DNA from: Clostridium beijerinckii
GTDB taxonomy: Bacteria; Bacillota; Clostridia; Clostridiales; Clostridiaceae
NCBI RefSeq assembly: GCF_018223745.1
Contig: NZ_CP073653.1
Coordinates: 611,001 to 675,000 of the forward strand
Direction of reading: 5' to 3'
Length of the DNA: 64,000 nucleotides
This document shows, piece by piece, positions 47,453-57,126 of this stretch. The stretch's first letter is position 1, and every line of letters starts with the position of its first letter. Made by a program: the position numbers and the translations under genes. A model generated the notes under the pieces. The model was not told the origin of the DNA, ran no database searches, and saw only the letters and a program-made list of their open reading frames with translations.

Positions 47453-48394
47453 ATGCAAAACAAAAATCCTAACAGTCGTTTTGGAGTAGACATAAATGAA
47501 TATACAACAAGTGTTCAGTTTAACGTATTGGCAACAAAAGTAGATTTTTTGTACTTGAGAGCGTCAGGATCTGCAACAGGAAGGTTTAGGGTTGATAGAA
47601 AGTTTGTAGATTATGCGAAGAATAGTAGGAATTATGGAATCCCAGTTGGAGCATATCATTTTTCTATGCCATCTTATGATCTAACAGATGCGGATAGACA
47701 ATGTGATGACTTTATAAATACACTGCAGCAGGGGTTCGGAAACAATGATTATGGGGATTTGTTTCCTGTAATAGATGTAGAGGCACCTTTGGATAAATCA
47801 ATAAGTACAAGAACATTAATTGATTGGATTGATAGATTTAGAAAAAGATTTGAAAGAAAAACTAGAAGAAGGCTTATGATTTACACAGGAACAAATTTTA
47901 TAGAGCTTTATGATAATTTTTATATTCCTGGACGTGGCTATCCACTAAAAAATATGCCACTATGGATTGCAATGTATACAAGTATCCCTATTAATCCTGA
48001 ATTCCCTCCTAATGTTGGAGGCTGGACCAGATGGAGGATATGGCAATATAGTGAAAGCCAAACTGTACAAGGAATTGGGAATCCTGTTGATGCAAATTGG
48101 GGACCGGATAATGTAGATTTATTAAGGCAGCCTCGTGTTGTTACTGGATTAAAGGCAGCGTACCAGAATAGGAACATAAATGTTTCTTGGAATAGAAATC
48201 CTGATGTAGATTTATTGGGATATAACATTTTTGTAAATAGAGAATGGGTTGGAACTGTTGATGAAAATGCTACAAGTTATTTAATAACTAGTAATAAGGT
48301 AAATACTCAGAAGAATGCACCAGTAGAAGTATCAATTGAAGCTTTTGATTATGATGGAGAAACTTCAAAAACTCGTGCAAAAGTAAATCTATAA
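47453..48394 (+). CDS. GH25 lysozyme with C-terminal FN3-like domain, no signal peptide
   Basis: This 313-residue protein has a GH25 (Chalaropsis-type) muramidase domain from residue 9 (FGVDINEY) to about 220, with the catalytic Asp/Glu pair in VIDVEAPLD and substrate loop YHFSMPS; it should cut peptidoglycan between MurNAc and GlcNAc. The last about 90 residues look like a fibronectin type III domain. The protein starts MQNKNPNSRFG with no signal sequence, so it may leave the cell at lysis, sporulation or germination. A GGAGG site sits before the ATG. The position after VanRS-like genes fits envelope remodelling. Confidence 0.9.
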   Translation: MQNKNPNSRFGVDINEYTTSVQFNVLATKVDFLYLRASGSATGRFRVDRKFVDYAKNSRNYGIPVGAYHFSMPSYDLTDADRQCDDFINTLQQGFGNNDYGDLFPVIDVEAPLDKSISTRTLIDWIDRFRKRFERKTRRRLMIYTGTNFIELYDNFYIPGRGYPLKNMPLWIAMYTSIPINPEFPPNVGGWTRWRIWQYSESQTVQGIGNPVDANWGPDNVDLLRQPRVVTGLKAAYQNRNINVSWNRNPDVDLLGYNIFVNREWVGTVDENATSYLITSNKVNTQKNAPVEVSIEAFDYDGETSKTRAKVNL

Positions 48395-48582
48395 TAAATA
48401 GTATCGTATTTCAGCTTATATGGGAATATAATCATATTTCTATTGATAGTTGGAATATGATATAATGAAAACATTGATGACAATTTGAAAAATATGTAAA
48501 TTATCATCGATAAATGTACTCAAAATAAATATTAAACATAGAAGATGTATGATATTTAATTCCTTGAAAGGAGAATAAGGGA

Positions 48583-50079
48583 GTGGAAAAACGCACCGGC
48601 AAAAGAGCAAACGCTTCTAAAAACAATTATAATAAAAAGAAGAAAATTATGCTCGCAATATTTACATTAATTATAGCAGGAGCTGCTGTACTAATTGCAT
48701 ACTCAATAGCTATAAAAGGTATAGTTAAGGAGTGGGATGATAAAATATATCCGGGAGTAACTGTACAAGAAGTAAATATTGGAGGAATGACTAAAGAAGA
48801 AGCTAAGAATAAGCTTACCGAAACATTTGTAACATCTATAGAAAATAAAAAGTTATCTATTAAAATAGAGGACAAACAATATGAACTTATTTACTCTGAT
48901 ATTAATCCTAAATATGATATAGATGCAACTGTTGAAGAGGCTTATAAACTTGGAAAAAAAGATGGGGTCTTAAGCAGATATATAAGCATAAAGAGTAATA
49001 ATAGTAAGAGCAAGGAGGTTCCAATCAAATTTTCTTATAATGAAGAAAAATTGAAGGAATACGAGGAAAAACTTCAGATAGCTGTTAATCAACCTGCTAA
49101 AGATGCAGCAGTTAGTATACAAAAGAATAATATTGTGATTAAACCAGAGACAGAAGGAAAGACAGTTAATTTAGATACACTAGATCAGAAGTTGAAAGAA
49201 AATATAAATGGAGATATTAATTCTGATAATTCAGTATCAATTGATTTAGAAGTAACAAAACCTAAAATAACTCAAGAAGATCTATCCAAGATAAAAGGAG
49301 TAATGGGTACTTTTTCATCAAATTATTCCACATCGCCGGAAGGAAGATGTAATAACATAGAAATAGCTACTTCAGCAATAAACGGAACAATAGTTATGCC
49401 AGGAGAAATATTTAGTTTTAATGACGTTGTAGGACCTAGAACAGCTGAAAGAGGTTATAAGGAAGCTGGAACATATGTTGGAAATAAAATAGAACCCGGA
49501 ATTGGTGGTGGAATATGTCAAGTATCGACCACTATTTATAGAGCTGCTATGAAAGCAAACCTAAGGTCTATTGAAAGAACAAATCATTCCATGGCTGTTG
49601 GTTATGCACAACCTGGGCTTGATGCCACTGTTTCATATGGATATTTAGATTATAAGTTTAAAAACACATATGATTTTCCTATATATATTCAAGGGAATAC
49701 GTCAGGTAAAGTAGTGACTTACAGTATATATGGAGATCCTAGTGCTTTAAATGGAAGAACATATGATATGGCAAGTGAAATTCTTGAAACAATACCACCA
49801 GAAACAAAAGTGGTAGATGATAGCAGTTTACCAGTAGGACAAGAAGTAACAGAGGGAGCTGGAATGACTGGTTATAGAGCAAGAGCATATCAGATAACTT
49901 ATGAAAATGGTTCTGAAGTGAATAGAGAAGTAGTATCAACAGATACTTATGCAAGTGTAGGAATAGTAGTCAAAAAAGGAACTCAACCCGTAGATGCGAC
50001 TCAACAGCCAGAAACAACAGCAGAGCCGCCAGCAGCTCAGCCAACAGCAGAACCACCTGTAGCTCAACCAACACAATAG
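48583..50079 (+). CDS. VanW family protein with peptidoglycan-binding and G5-like parts
   Basis: This 498-residue protein is anchored by an N-terminal transmembrane helix (about 21-45). Residues 60-220 resemble the PG-binding domain of YkuD-type proteins. The VanW domain (about 240-395) has NNIEIATSAINGTIVMPG, FSFNDVVGPRTAERGYKEAG (split) and GGGICQVSTTIYRAAM. A G5-like domain follows (ending at about 470), then a Pro/Thr/Ala repeat tail (AEPPAAQPT, AEPPVAQPT) suited to the wall. Its function is unknown. The start is GTG after AAGGAG. Confidence 0.9.
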   Translation: MEKRTGKRANASKNNYNKKKKIMLAIFTLIIAGAAVLIAYSIAIKGIVKEWDDKIYPGVTVQEVNIGGMTKEEAKNKLTETFVTSIENKKLSIKIEDKQYELIYSDINPKYDIDATVEEAYKLGKKDGVLSRYISIKSNNSKSKEVPIKFSYNEEKLKEYEEKLQIAVNQPAKDAAVSIQKNNIVIKPETEGKTVNLDTLDQKLKENINGDINSDNSVSIDLEVTKPKITQEDLSKIKGVMGTFSSNYSTSPEGRCNNIEIATSAINGTIVMPGEIFSFNDVVGPRTAERGYKEAGTYVGNKIEPGIGGGICQVSTTIYRAAMKANLRSIERTNHSMAVGYAQPGLDATVSYGYLDYKFKNTYDFPIYIQGNTSGKVVTYSIYGDPSALNGRTYDMASEILETIPPETKVVDDSSLPVGQEVTEGAGMTGYRARAYQITYENGSEVNREVVSTDTYASVGIVVKKGTQPVDATQQPETTAEPPAAQPTAEPPVAQPTQ

Positions 50080-50351
50080 GTAAAAATTTAATATTTATAA
50101 AAAATTCAAAGCATATTTTCTTTAGGAATTATTAAGATTAATTAAAGAAAATATGCTTAAGTTTTATTAAGGTTAAAACAACTTTAATATATTTAATAAT
50201 TTACTGATTAGAATACACAATAATATACCTTTTATAGTGAAAGGCTTTTCCATGGTTAAGCAATTATTATTTTTGACTTGTTATGAACCATATAGTATAA
50301 TTTTAAATTAAAGTGAAATAATTTTTGTACAAAATAGGAGAAGGTGACGTT

Positions 50352-50813
50352 TTGAATTTAAATATAGTATTATATGAACCTGAGATACCTCAGAATACTG
50401 GAAATATTGCAAGAACTTGTGTTTTAACAGGCAGCAAGTTGCATTTAATAAAACCTCTTGGGTTCGAAATAAATGAAAAGCAAGTGAGAAGAGCAGGTTT
50501 AGATTATTGGAAAGATTTAGATCTAGAAATACATGATAGCTATGAAGAATTCTTGAAAAAATATGGTGATAAAACAATATATTTATCCACTACACATGGA
50601 GAAACGCATTTTGATGAAATTTCCTTCAAAGAAGGGGATTTTATAATGTTTGGAAGAGAATCTAGTGGAGTTCCTGAAGAGGTGCATAATAGGCATATTG
50701 GATTTAGGGTTCCAATGATAAAATCAAGTACTAGAAGTTTAAATTTATCGAATACAGTAGCTATAGTGGCTTATGAAGCTTTAAGGCAGATAGGATTTCC
50801 TAATATGAAATAA
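50352..50813 (+). CDS. trmL: tRNA (cytidine(34)-2'-O)-methyltransferase
   Basis: This 153-residue SPOUT-fold methyltransferase matches TrmL, which methylates the wobble base of leucine tRNAs. The opening LNIVLYEPEIPQNTGNIART, split here at 20 residues, holds the conserved Asn/Arg of SPOUT enzymes, with the SAM knot in MFGRESSGVPEE and STRSLNLSNTVAIVAYEA. The start is TTG 50352; an earlier in-frame TTG at 50325 lacks a ribosome binding site. DegV follows 20 bases later on the same strand. Confidence 0.92.
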   Translation: MNLNIVLYEPEIPQNTGNIARTCVLTGSKLHLIKPLGFEINEKQVRRAGLDYWKDLDLEIHDSYEEFLKKYGDKTIYLSTTHGETHFDEISFKEGDFIMFGRESSGVPEEVHNRHIGFRVPMIKSSTRSLNLSNTVAIVAYEALRQIGFPNMK

Positions 50814-50833
50814 TTGAAGAGGAATGAAGATAT

Positions 50834-51670
50834 ATGGAAAAGATAAAAATTATAACAGATAGCACTGCTGATCTGCCAAAAGATATATATGAGAAATACG
50901 ATATAGAAGTTTTGCCATTATTGATAAACTTTGGTGAAGAAAGTTATCTAGATGGCGTTGAGATAAATACGGATGAAGTTTTTGAAAGAATTAGAAATGA
51001 AAATATACTTCCAACTACAGCTCAAGTTACTCCGAATAGATTTGTTGAAATATATAAGAAGTACTTAGCGGAAGGATATAAAATTATATCAATTCATATG
51101 TCTTCTGTGATGAGTGGAACATACCAATCGGCATGTATTGCTAAGGAAATGCTAGAAAGCCAAGATATAATAGTTGTTGATTCTCAGAATGTAACAGCCG
51201 CTTTAGGAATACTTGTATTAAAAGCTGTTAAGCTCAGAGAAAATGGTTATAATATTTCAGAAGTAGAAGAAAAATTAAATAGCATTAGAAATAAAGTTAA
51301 GCTTTCAGTTTACTTTGATTCTTTAGAATACCTCGTGAGAGGCGGAAGAATTTCAAAAACTGCTGGCATGGTTGGTGGAATGCTTGGAATAAAATTAATA
51401 CTTGAAATAAAAGATGGTATAATGTCAGTTAAAGATAAAATTAGAGGAAATAAAAAGGCGATTAAGAAAATTATTAGTGATTTAGAAAACGCGACGTTAG
51501 ATGATGAAGTGCCTGTAATATTGATTGACGTAAATAATATTGAAGTAAAGGAAGCACTTAGAACATATATGAAGGACAATGGTGTTAACTTTATTGAATG
51601 TCCAGTTGGATCAACTGTATGTATACATTCTGGACCTGGCTGCTGTGGATTAGTTTTTTTAAATAAATAA
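50834..51670 (+). CDS. DegV family protein (fatty acid binding)
   Basis: This 278-residue protein matches the DegV family (ITDSTADLPKDI start, SSVMSGTYQSA lipid-head site, and GLNF-type middle region with YLVRGGRISKTAGMVG). Such proteins bind fatty acids, and some serve as FakB, carrying lipid for a fatty acid kinase; no FakA is in this window. It lies 20 bases after trmL, but a functional link is not evident. A large terminator follows. Confidence 0.9.
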   Translation: MEKIKIITDSTADLPKDIYEKYDIEVLPLLINFGEESYLDGVEINTDEVFERIRNENILPTTAQVTPNRFVEIYKKYLAEGYKIISIHMSSVMSGTYQSACIAKEMLESQDIIVVDSQNVTAALGILVLKAVKLRENGYNISEVEEKLNSIRNKVKLSVYFDSLEYLVRGGRISKTAGMVGGMLGIKLILEIKDGIMSVKDKIRGNKKAIKKIISDLENATLDDEVPVILIDVNNIEVKEALRTYMKDNGVNFIECPVGSTVCIHSGPGCCGLVFLNK

Positions 51671-51686
51671 ATTTAATTAATAAATA

Positions 51687-51755
51687 AAAAACATGCTTTT
51701 AGCTACAATTTATATTTAAACATAGTTGATATAAGTAGTATATAAGCATGTTTTT
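51687..51755 (+). terminator. Rho-independent terminator after the degV gene
   Basis: 12-bp arms AAAAACATGCTT (51687-51698) and AAGCATGTTTTT (51744-51755) close a 45-base loop and end in a T-run. Confidence 0.82.
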
Positions 51756-51913
51756 ATATTTATTTTACCAGACCTAATTTTCATAGTTACATATAGTGGA
51801 CTTGCAATATTTACAGAATAGGAGGTATACTAATAGAAAGAGAGATCACTTCAATAAATTTAATGAATACGTTTAATTAAAAATAATTTATATAAATTAT
51901 AAGGAGGAAACTT

Positions 51914-53305
51914 ATGAATTTGGATTATAACATGAAGATGACCCAGGAACAGAGATTAGTACTCACTCAAAATATGCAACAATCCATAAAGCTTTTACAA
52001 ATGTCTCTTCATGATTTGAGAGAATATATTGACAATGAATATTCGGAAAATCCAGTGTTAGAGGTTAATGAGGAAATAAGCTCATATGATGATGAACAGA
52101 TAAACAGAGACGTTAATATAGAAGACAAATACGATCATAAAAAATTAGTTGAAGAATTATATTCTGATAATTACAAGGATAGATCAGAAACAAATTATTC
52201 TAATGAAGAAGTTTCGCCATTAAATTTCATTGAGAAAAAAGTATCACTAAAAGAATATTTACAAGAGCAGTTGATTGAAGCCGACATAGATCAATATATG
52301 TTAGATATATGTAATTATATTGTTGAATCATTGGATTATAGAGGCTATTTGGAAATATCAACAGGAGAACTTGCAGAAGAATTGAATATACCTGAAGAGA
52401 TAGTTAATAAGGCATTAGAAGTGGTACAGGCGTTGGAACCATATGGAATAGGTGCTAGGAATATCAAGGAATGTCTGCTTATCCAGAGCTTAAAATTAAA
52501 TATTTTAGATGATGTAATAGAAAAGATAATTTTAAATCATTTAGAAAATATTGCAGAAAATAAATATGAAACTGTGGCAAAGGACCTTAATATAAATCCA
52601 AGAGAAGCTCAAAGATATGGTGATTTAATAAAAAAGCTGGAACCTAAACCATCAAGAGGATTTTATACAGGAGAAGAGGTTAATTATATAATTCCTGATG
52701 CTGAAATAAAGAATGTTGATGGTGAATTTTTCATTTTGATGAATGAAAGTGTTTTGCCAAGACTTATGATAAATAAAACATATAGAGATGTTTTAAGAAA
52801 TAATCAAGATTCAGAAACAAACACTTACGTTAAGGAAAAAATTAATCAAGCACTTTTCTTAATTAAGTCAATAGAGCAAAGGAAAAATACATTATATAAG
52901 GTGTTAGAATGTGTTGTTGAAAAGCAAAATGATTTCTTTAAGTTTGGAAGACAGTATATAAAACCTTTGACATTAAAAGAAGTTGCAGAAATAATCAATC
53001 TTCATGAATCTACTGTAAGTAGAGCAATTAAAGATAAATATGTTTTAACAAGTTATGGAACAGTTAAAATAAAAGATTTATTCGCAAGTGGGTTATCCTC
53101 AAATAATAATGAAGATATGGCAACTTCAAAAATAAAAAATGAAATAAAGAAAATAATAGAAGAAGAGAATAAAAGTAAGCCTTTGTCAGATCAACTAATA
53201 AGTTCTATGTTAGTAGAAAAAAATATGAATATATCTAGAAGAACTGTCGCAAAATATAGAGAGGAATTAGGTATTAAATCATCTTCTGCAAGGAAGAGAT
53301 TATAA
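51914..53305 (+). CDS. rpoN: RNA polymerase sigma-54 factor
   Basis: This 463-residue sigma factor has region I with the Gln-rich helix (QEQRLVLTQNMQQSIKLLQM), a short acidic region II, the core-binding domain and the helix-turn-helix region (LHESTVSRAIKDKYVL). The RpoN box reads ISRRTVAKYREELGIKSSSARKR near the C-terminus, here in two parts: SRRTVAKYREELGIKS and SSARKR. It should bind -24/-12 promoters that need an AAA activator. No sigma-54 activator gene lies nearby. GGAGG before the ATG. Confidence 0.95.
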   Translation: MNLDYNMKMTQEQRLVLTQNMQQSIKLLQMSLHDLREYIDNEYSENPVLEVNEEISSYDDEQINRDVNIEDKYDHKKLVEELYSDNYKDRSETNYSNEEVSPLNFIEKKVSLKEYLQEQLIEADIDQYMLDICNYIVESLDYRGYLEISTGELAEELNIPEEIVNKALEVVQALEPYGIGARNIKECLLIQSLKLNILDDVIEKIILNHLENIAENKYETVAKDLNINPREAQRYGDLIKKLEPKPSRGFYTGEEVNYIIPDAEIKNVDGEFFILMNESVLPRLMINKTYRDVLRNNQDSETNTYVKEKINQALFLIKSIEQRKNTLYKVLECVVEKQNDFFKFGRQYIKPLTLKEVAEIINLHESTVSRAIKDKYVLTSYGTVKIKDLFASGLSSNNNEDMATSKIKNEIKKIIEEENKSKPLSDQLISSMLVEKNMNISRRTVAKYREELGIKSSSARKRL

Positions 53306-53539
53306 AAATTCCATAAAATAATTACTTTAAAATTTTAATGTTAAAAATTCAATTGTCAATATTCAATTACGTTTTAAGAATATGTTAACTTTGAGTATAG
53401 TAATATATAAAGTTCATGATTACTTTTTCTGTAATTAATATTGACAGTTGATAAAATGGTTCTTGAATTCAAAAATACTATTTCACATAGCTATTATTAA
53501 GCGTAATAATATTAAATATGAAACGCTGTATAAAACTAG

Positions 53540-53590
53540 AAAAAAGTTTGCTAATAATTTATTTTGTTAGGTTTTTTTTGTTTTTTTTGA
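53540..53590 (+). terminator. Possible terminator of rpoN with poly-T tracts
   Basis: A-rich arm with CTAA pairs with TTAG followed by two runs of eight T split by one G. The stem is AT-rich and weak. Confidence 0.4.
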
Positions 53591-53619
53591 AATATTATAA
53601 AAAAAGTTTTCCTAAAGAC

Positions 53620-53648
53620 TTTAAAATTTCAAAAAGGTGTTTTATAAT
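53620..53648 (+). promoter_or_regulatory. cggR promoter
   Basis: TTTAAA (53620-53625), a 17-base spacer and TATAAT (53643-53648). The expected start is near 53654, just before the operator. Confidence 0.65.
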
Positions 53649-53656
53649 AATAGATG

Positions 53657-53692
53657 TGGGACGTAATGAAATGATATGGGACACGTAGTGAC
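53657..53692 (+). promoter_or_regulatory. CggR operator: two 20-base direct repeats
   Basis: TGGGAC occurs at 53657-53662 and again exactly 20 bases later at 53677-53682; the second copy continues N6-TGAC. This matches the known CggR operator pattern (CGGGAC-N6-TGTC repeated at 20-base spacing in B. subtilis) and its position just downstream of the promoter, where CggR blocks transcription. Confidence 0.85.
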
Positions 53693-53708
53693 CAAAGGAG
53701 TGTTTGAG

Positions 53709-54737
53709 TTGCAGGAAATATTAGAATTACAAAAGAAGATAGTTCCTGAGCTTGTAAATACATTGGAGAAAAGGTATAACGTACTCAGAACAATCTTTCA
53801 TAATCAACCTATAGGACGAAGAGTACTCGCTGATATGTTAAATGTTGGTGAAAGAACAGTTAGAACAGAAATAGGTTTTTTAAAAGAACAAGGTTTAATT
53901 GAGATAAATACTTCTGGAATGACAGTTACAAGTGAAGGCGTAGAGATTATACACAAACTAAATGATTTCATTCATGAAATAAAAGGTCTTTCAGAAGTTG
54001 AAAAGAAAATACAATCTTCTCTTAACTTAAAAAAAGTAATCATAGTCCCAGGAGATGTAGAAGAAAATCCTTTAGTTTTAAAGGATTTAGGAAAAGCATG
54101 TGCTAATTATGTTAAAGATGTGCTAAAAGATAATTCTATTATAGCATTAACAGGAGGGAGCACTTTAAAAGAAGTTGTAGAAGCTTTTCCAAGAGTAACA
54201 AATTTATCTCAGATACAAGTAGTACCAGCTAGAGGTGGAATGGGGAAAAAGGTTGAAACCCAGGCCAATACGTTAGCAGCCACTTTGGCAAAAAAATTAA
54301 ATGGTACTTATAAGATGCTTCACATCTCAGAAAATTTGAGTCTAGATATAATAGGCACCTTGCTTAAAGAAGAGGCAGTAAAAGTTGTTATAGATACTAT
54401 ACATAAGGCAGATGTACTAATTTATGGTATAGGTAACGCGGTGCAAATGGCTCGAAAAAGAGGTGTGCCACAGCAAGAAATTGATAATTTGATTAATAAT
54501 GGAGCTGTTGGAGAAGCATTTGGATGTTATTTTAATAAAGATTCGAAAATAATCTCAGAAACTACCGCAATTGGAATTAAAATTAATGAAGCAAGAAAAA
54601 TAAAAACACATATTGCAGTAGCAGGTGGGAAAAATAAAGTAGAGTCAATTATTGCAACTGAATATAACGACAATGATGGTGTTTTAGTTACAGATGAGGC
54701 AGCAGCCAAAGGAATATTAAGTAAACTAAATAGTTAA
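53709..54737 (+). CDS. cggR: Central glycolytic genes regulator
   Basis: This 342-residue SorC-family repressor has an N-terminal winged helix (LADMLNVGERTVRTEIGFLKEQ split; residues about 40-75) and a sugar phosphate-binding C-terminal domain of the NagB/RpiA fold with ALTGGSTLKEVVEAF. In Bacillus, fructose 1,6-bisphosphate relieves repression of the downstream glycolytic genes. I prefer TTG 53709, 8 bases after AAAGGAG (53694-53700), over ATG 53676, which lies in the operator. gap, pgk, tpiA, gpmI and eno follow. Confidence 0.93.
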   Translation: MQEILELQKKIVPELVNTLEKRYNVLRTIFHNQPIGRRVLADMLNVGERTVRTEIGFLKEQGLIEINTSGMTVTSEGVEIIHKLNDFIHEIKGLSEVEKKIQSSLNLKKVIIVPGDVEENPLVLKDLGKACANYVKDVLKDNSIIALTGGSTLKEVVEAFPRVTNLSQIQVVPARGGMGKKVETQANTLAATLAKKLNGTYKMLHISENLSLDIIGTLLKEEAVKVVIDTIHKADVLIYGIGNAVQMARKRGVPQQEIDNLINNGAVGEAFGCYFNKDSKIISETTAIGIKINEARKIKTHIAVAGGKNKVESIIATEYNDNDGVLVTDEAAAKGILSKLNS

Positions 54738-54808
54738 ATTCAGTTATTAAATTAGTTTGTAAAATTTATTTTTATAAAAAAGAAAAGCATTATTAGGAGG
54801 TAATTGTA

Positions 54809-55810
54809 ATGGTAAACGTAGCAATTAATGGTTTTGGAAGAATAGGAAGATTAGCTTTAAGATTAATGATTAACAACCCTGAATTTAATGTGGTTGCAAT
54901 CAACGACTTAACAGATGCTAAAATGTTAGCTCATTTATTTAAATATGATTCAGCTCAAGGAAGATTCGATGGAGAAATCGAAGTTAAAGAAGGAGCTTTC
55001 GTAGTTAATGGAAAAGAAATTAAGGTTACTGCTGATGCTAAGCCTGAAAACTTACCATGGGGAGAATTAAACGTAGATATCGTTTTAGAATGTACTGGAT
55101 TCTTTGCATCAAAGAAATCAGCTTCAGCTCATATCGCAGCTGGTGCTAAGAAAGTTGTTATTTCAGCTCCTGCAGGAAATGATCTACCAACAGTAGTTTA
55201 CAATGTAAACCACGACATCTTAAAGGCAGAAGATACAGTTATTTCAGGTGCTTCATGTACTACTAACTGTTTAGCTCCAATGGCTAAAGTATTAAGTGAT
55301 GATTTTGGATTAACAAAAGGTTTCATGACTACAATTCACTCATACACTAACGATCAAAATACTTTAGATGCTCCACACAGAAAAGGTGATTTAAGAAGAG
55401 CTAGAGCTGCTGCAGCTTCTATCATTCCTAACTCAACTGGTGCTGCTAAAGCAATCGGATTAGTTATTCCAGAATTAGCTGGAAAATTAGATGGTGGTGC
55501 TCAAAGAGTTCCAACAATCACTGGTTCATTAACTGAATTAGTTTGTACTTTATCTAAGAAAGTTACTGTAGATGAAGTTAACGCTGCTATGAAAGCTGCT
55601 GCAACTGAATCTTTCGGATACACTGAAGATGAAATAGTTTCTTGCGATATAATCGGAAGCAGCTTCGGTTCATTATTCGATGGTACTCAAACTAAAGTTA
55701 TGGAAGTTAATGGAGAACAATTAGTTAAAGTAGCTGCTTGGTACGATAACGAAATGTCATACACTAACCAATTAATCAGAACTTTAGGATACTTCGCTAA
55801 CTTAAAGTAA
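54809..55810 (+). CDS. gap: Glyceraldehyde-3-phosphate dehydrogenase, type I
   Basis: This 333-residue glycolytic enzyme has the NAD-binding [12 protein letters not shown] start, the catalytic Cys in [11 protein letters not shown] (about Cys151), and His in [21 protein letters not shown] closes the protein. GAGG precedes the ATG. Codons ending in C (AAC, TTC, TAC) are more frequent than in neighbours, as expected for a highly expressed gene. It follows cggR by 71 bases, with an internal hairpin before pgk, so differential mRNA levels are possible. Confidence 0.97.
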
Positions 55811-55862
55811 TTTGAATTATATCTTAGAACATAAAGAGCGCAAATTTATGTTAAAGTAAATA

Positions 55863-55899
55863 AGTCTGGTTTTGTAGTATAAGGCTATAAAGCCAGACT
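55863..55899 (+). other. Hairpin between gap and pgk
   Basis: 11-base arms starting AGTCTGG (55863) and ending CCAGACT (55893-55899) pair with one G-T wobble, followed by ATTTTAAAATG rather than a clean T-run. It could be a partial terminator or a processing/stability site. Confidence 0.55.
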
Positions 55900-55950
55900 A
55901 TTTTAAAATGAAGGAATAATCAATAAAATAAATATCAGAGGTGAAAATAA

Positions 55951-57126
55951 ATGAATTTCAATAAGAAAACAATTGAAGATATTGAAGTAAGTGGAAAAAA
56001 AGTACTAGTAAGATGTGACTTTAACGTACCACTTAAAGATGGAGCTATAACTGATGAAAATAGATTGGTAGGAGCTCTTCCAACTATTAAATATTTAGTA
56101 GAAAAAGGTGCAAAGGTTATTCTTTGTTCACATTTAGGAAAAGATGCTTCAAAATCATTAGCACCAGTAGCTACAAGATTAAGCGAAATGCTAGGGAAAG
56201 AAGTTATTTTTGCTAGAGATGAAGAAGTTGTTGGCGAAAACGCTAAAAAAGCAGTTTCAGAAATGAAAGATGGAGACATCGTTTTATTAGAAAACACAAG
56301 ATGCAGAAAAGAAGAAACTAAGAACATTCCAGAATTCTCTAAAGAATTAGCTTCATTAGCTGATGTATTTGTTAATGACGCATTTGGAACAGCTCATAGA
56401 GCTCACTGTTCAACTGTTGGTGTAACTGATTACTTAGATACAGCTGTATGTGGATACTTAATCCAAAAAGAATTAAAATTCTTAGGAAATGCAGTTGAAA
56501 GTCCAGTAAGACCATTCGTTGCTATCTTAGGTGGAGCTAAAGTTTCTGATAAAATCGCTGTTATAAACAATCTTTTAGATAAAGTTAACACAATTATTAT
56601 CGGTGGAGGAATGGCTTATACATTCTTAAAAGCTCAAGGATATGAAATCGGAACTTCATTAGTTGAAGAAGATAGACTTGAATATGCTAAAGAAATGGTT
56701 GCTAAGGCTGCTGAAAAAGGAGTTAAATTCTTATTACCAGTAGATCACAGAGTTGCTGCAGAATTTAAAGATGTAGAAGCTACAATTACTGAAGATCAAA
56801 ATATTCCAGTAGGAAACATGGGATTGGATATTGGACCAAAGACAGAAACTTTATATGCTGATGCAATTAAAGATGCTAAGACTGTAATTTGGAATGGACC
56901 AATGGGTGTATTTGAATTCGAAAACTATAATAAAGGAACAATTGCAGTAGCTAAGGCTATGGCTGATGCAGATGCTACTACTATAATTGGTGGTGGAGAT
57001 TCAGCTGCTGCTGTTAATATTTTAGGATTTGGAGATAAGATGACTCACATTTCAACAGGTGGTGGAGCATCATTAGAATTCTTAGAAGGTAAAGTATTAC
57101 CAGGAATCGCTGCATTAAACGACTAA
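55951..57126 (+). CDS. pgk: Phosphoglycerate kinase
   Basis: This 391-residue enzyme makes ATP from 1,3-bisphosphoglycerate. It has the N-domain [19 protein letters not shown], and the nucleotide loops GPMGVFE and [10 protein letters not shown] in the C-domain. GAGGTGA precedes the ATG. Codon use is adapted, like gap. It is followed by a 435-base gap before tpiA that holds an unusual sequence patch. Confidence 0.97.
   Translation: MNFNKKTIEDIEVSGKKVLVRCDFNVPLKDGAITDENRLVGALPTIKYLVEKGAKVILCSHLGKDASKSLAPVATRLSEMLGKEVIFARDEEVVGENAKKAVSEMKDGDIVLLENTRCRKEETKNIPEFSKELASLADVFVNDAFGTAHRAHCSTVGVTDYLDTAVCGYLIQKELKFLGNAVESPVRPFVAILGGAKVSDKIAVINNLLDKVNTIIIGGGMAYTFLKAQGYEIGTSLVEEDRLEYAKEMVAKAAEKGVKFLLPVDHRVAAEFKDVEATITEDQNIPVGNMGLDIGPKTETLYADAIKDAKTVIWNGPMGVFEFENYNKGTIAVAKAMADADATTIIGGGDSAAAVNILGFGDKMTHISTGGGASLEFLEGKVLPGIAALND

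Larger units (their letters stand above)
53306..53708. other. Intergenic control region upstream of cggR
   Basis: It holds, in order, a long-range inverted repeat (13 of 14 bases) at 53350-53363 and 53437-53450, a possible weak terminator with poly-T at 53540-53590, then the cggR promoter and operator at 53620-53692. No open frame of note. Confidence 0.5.
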
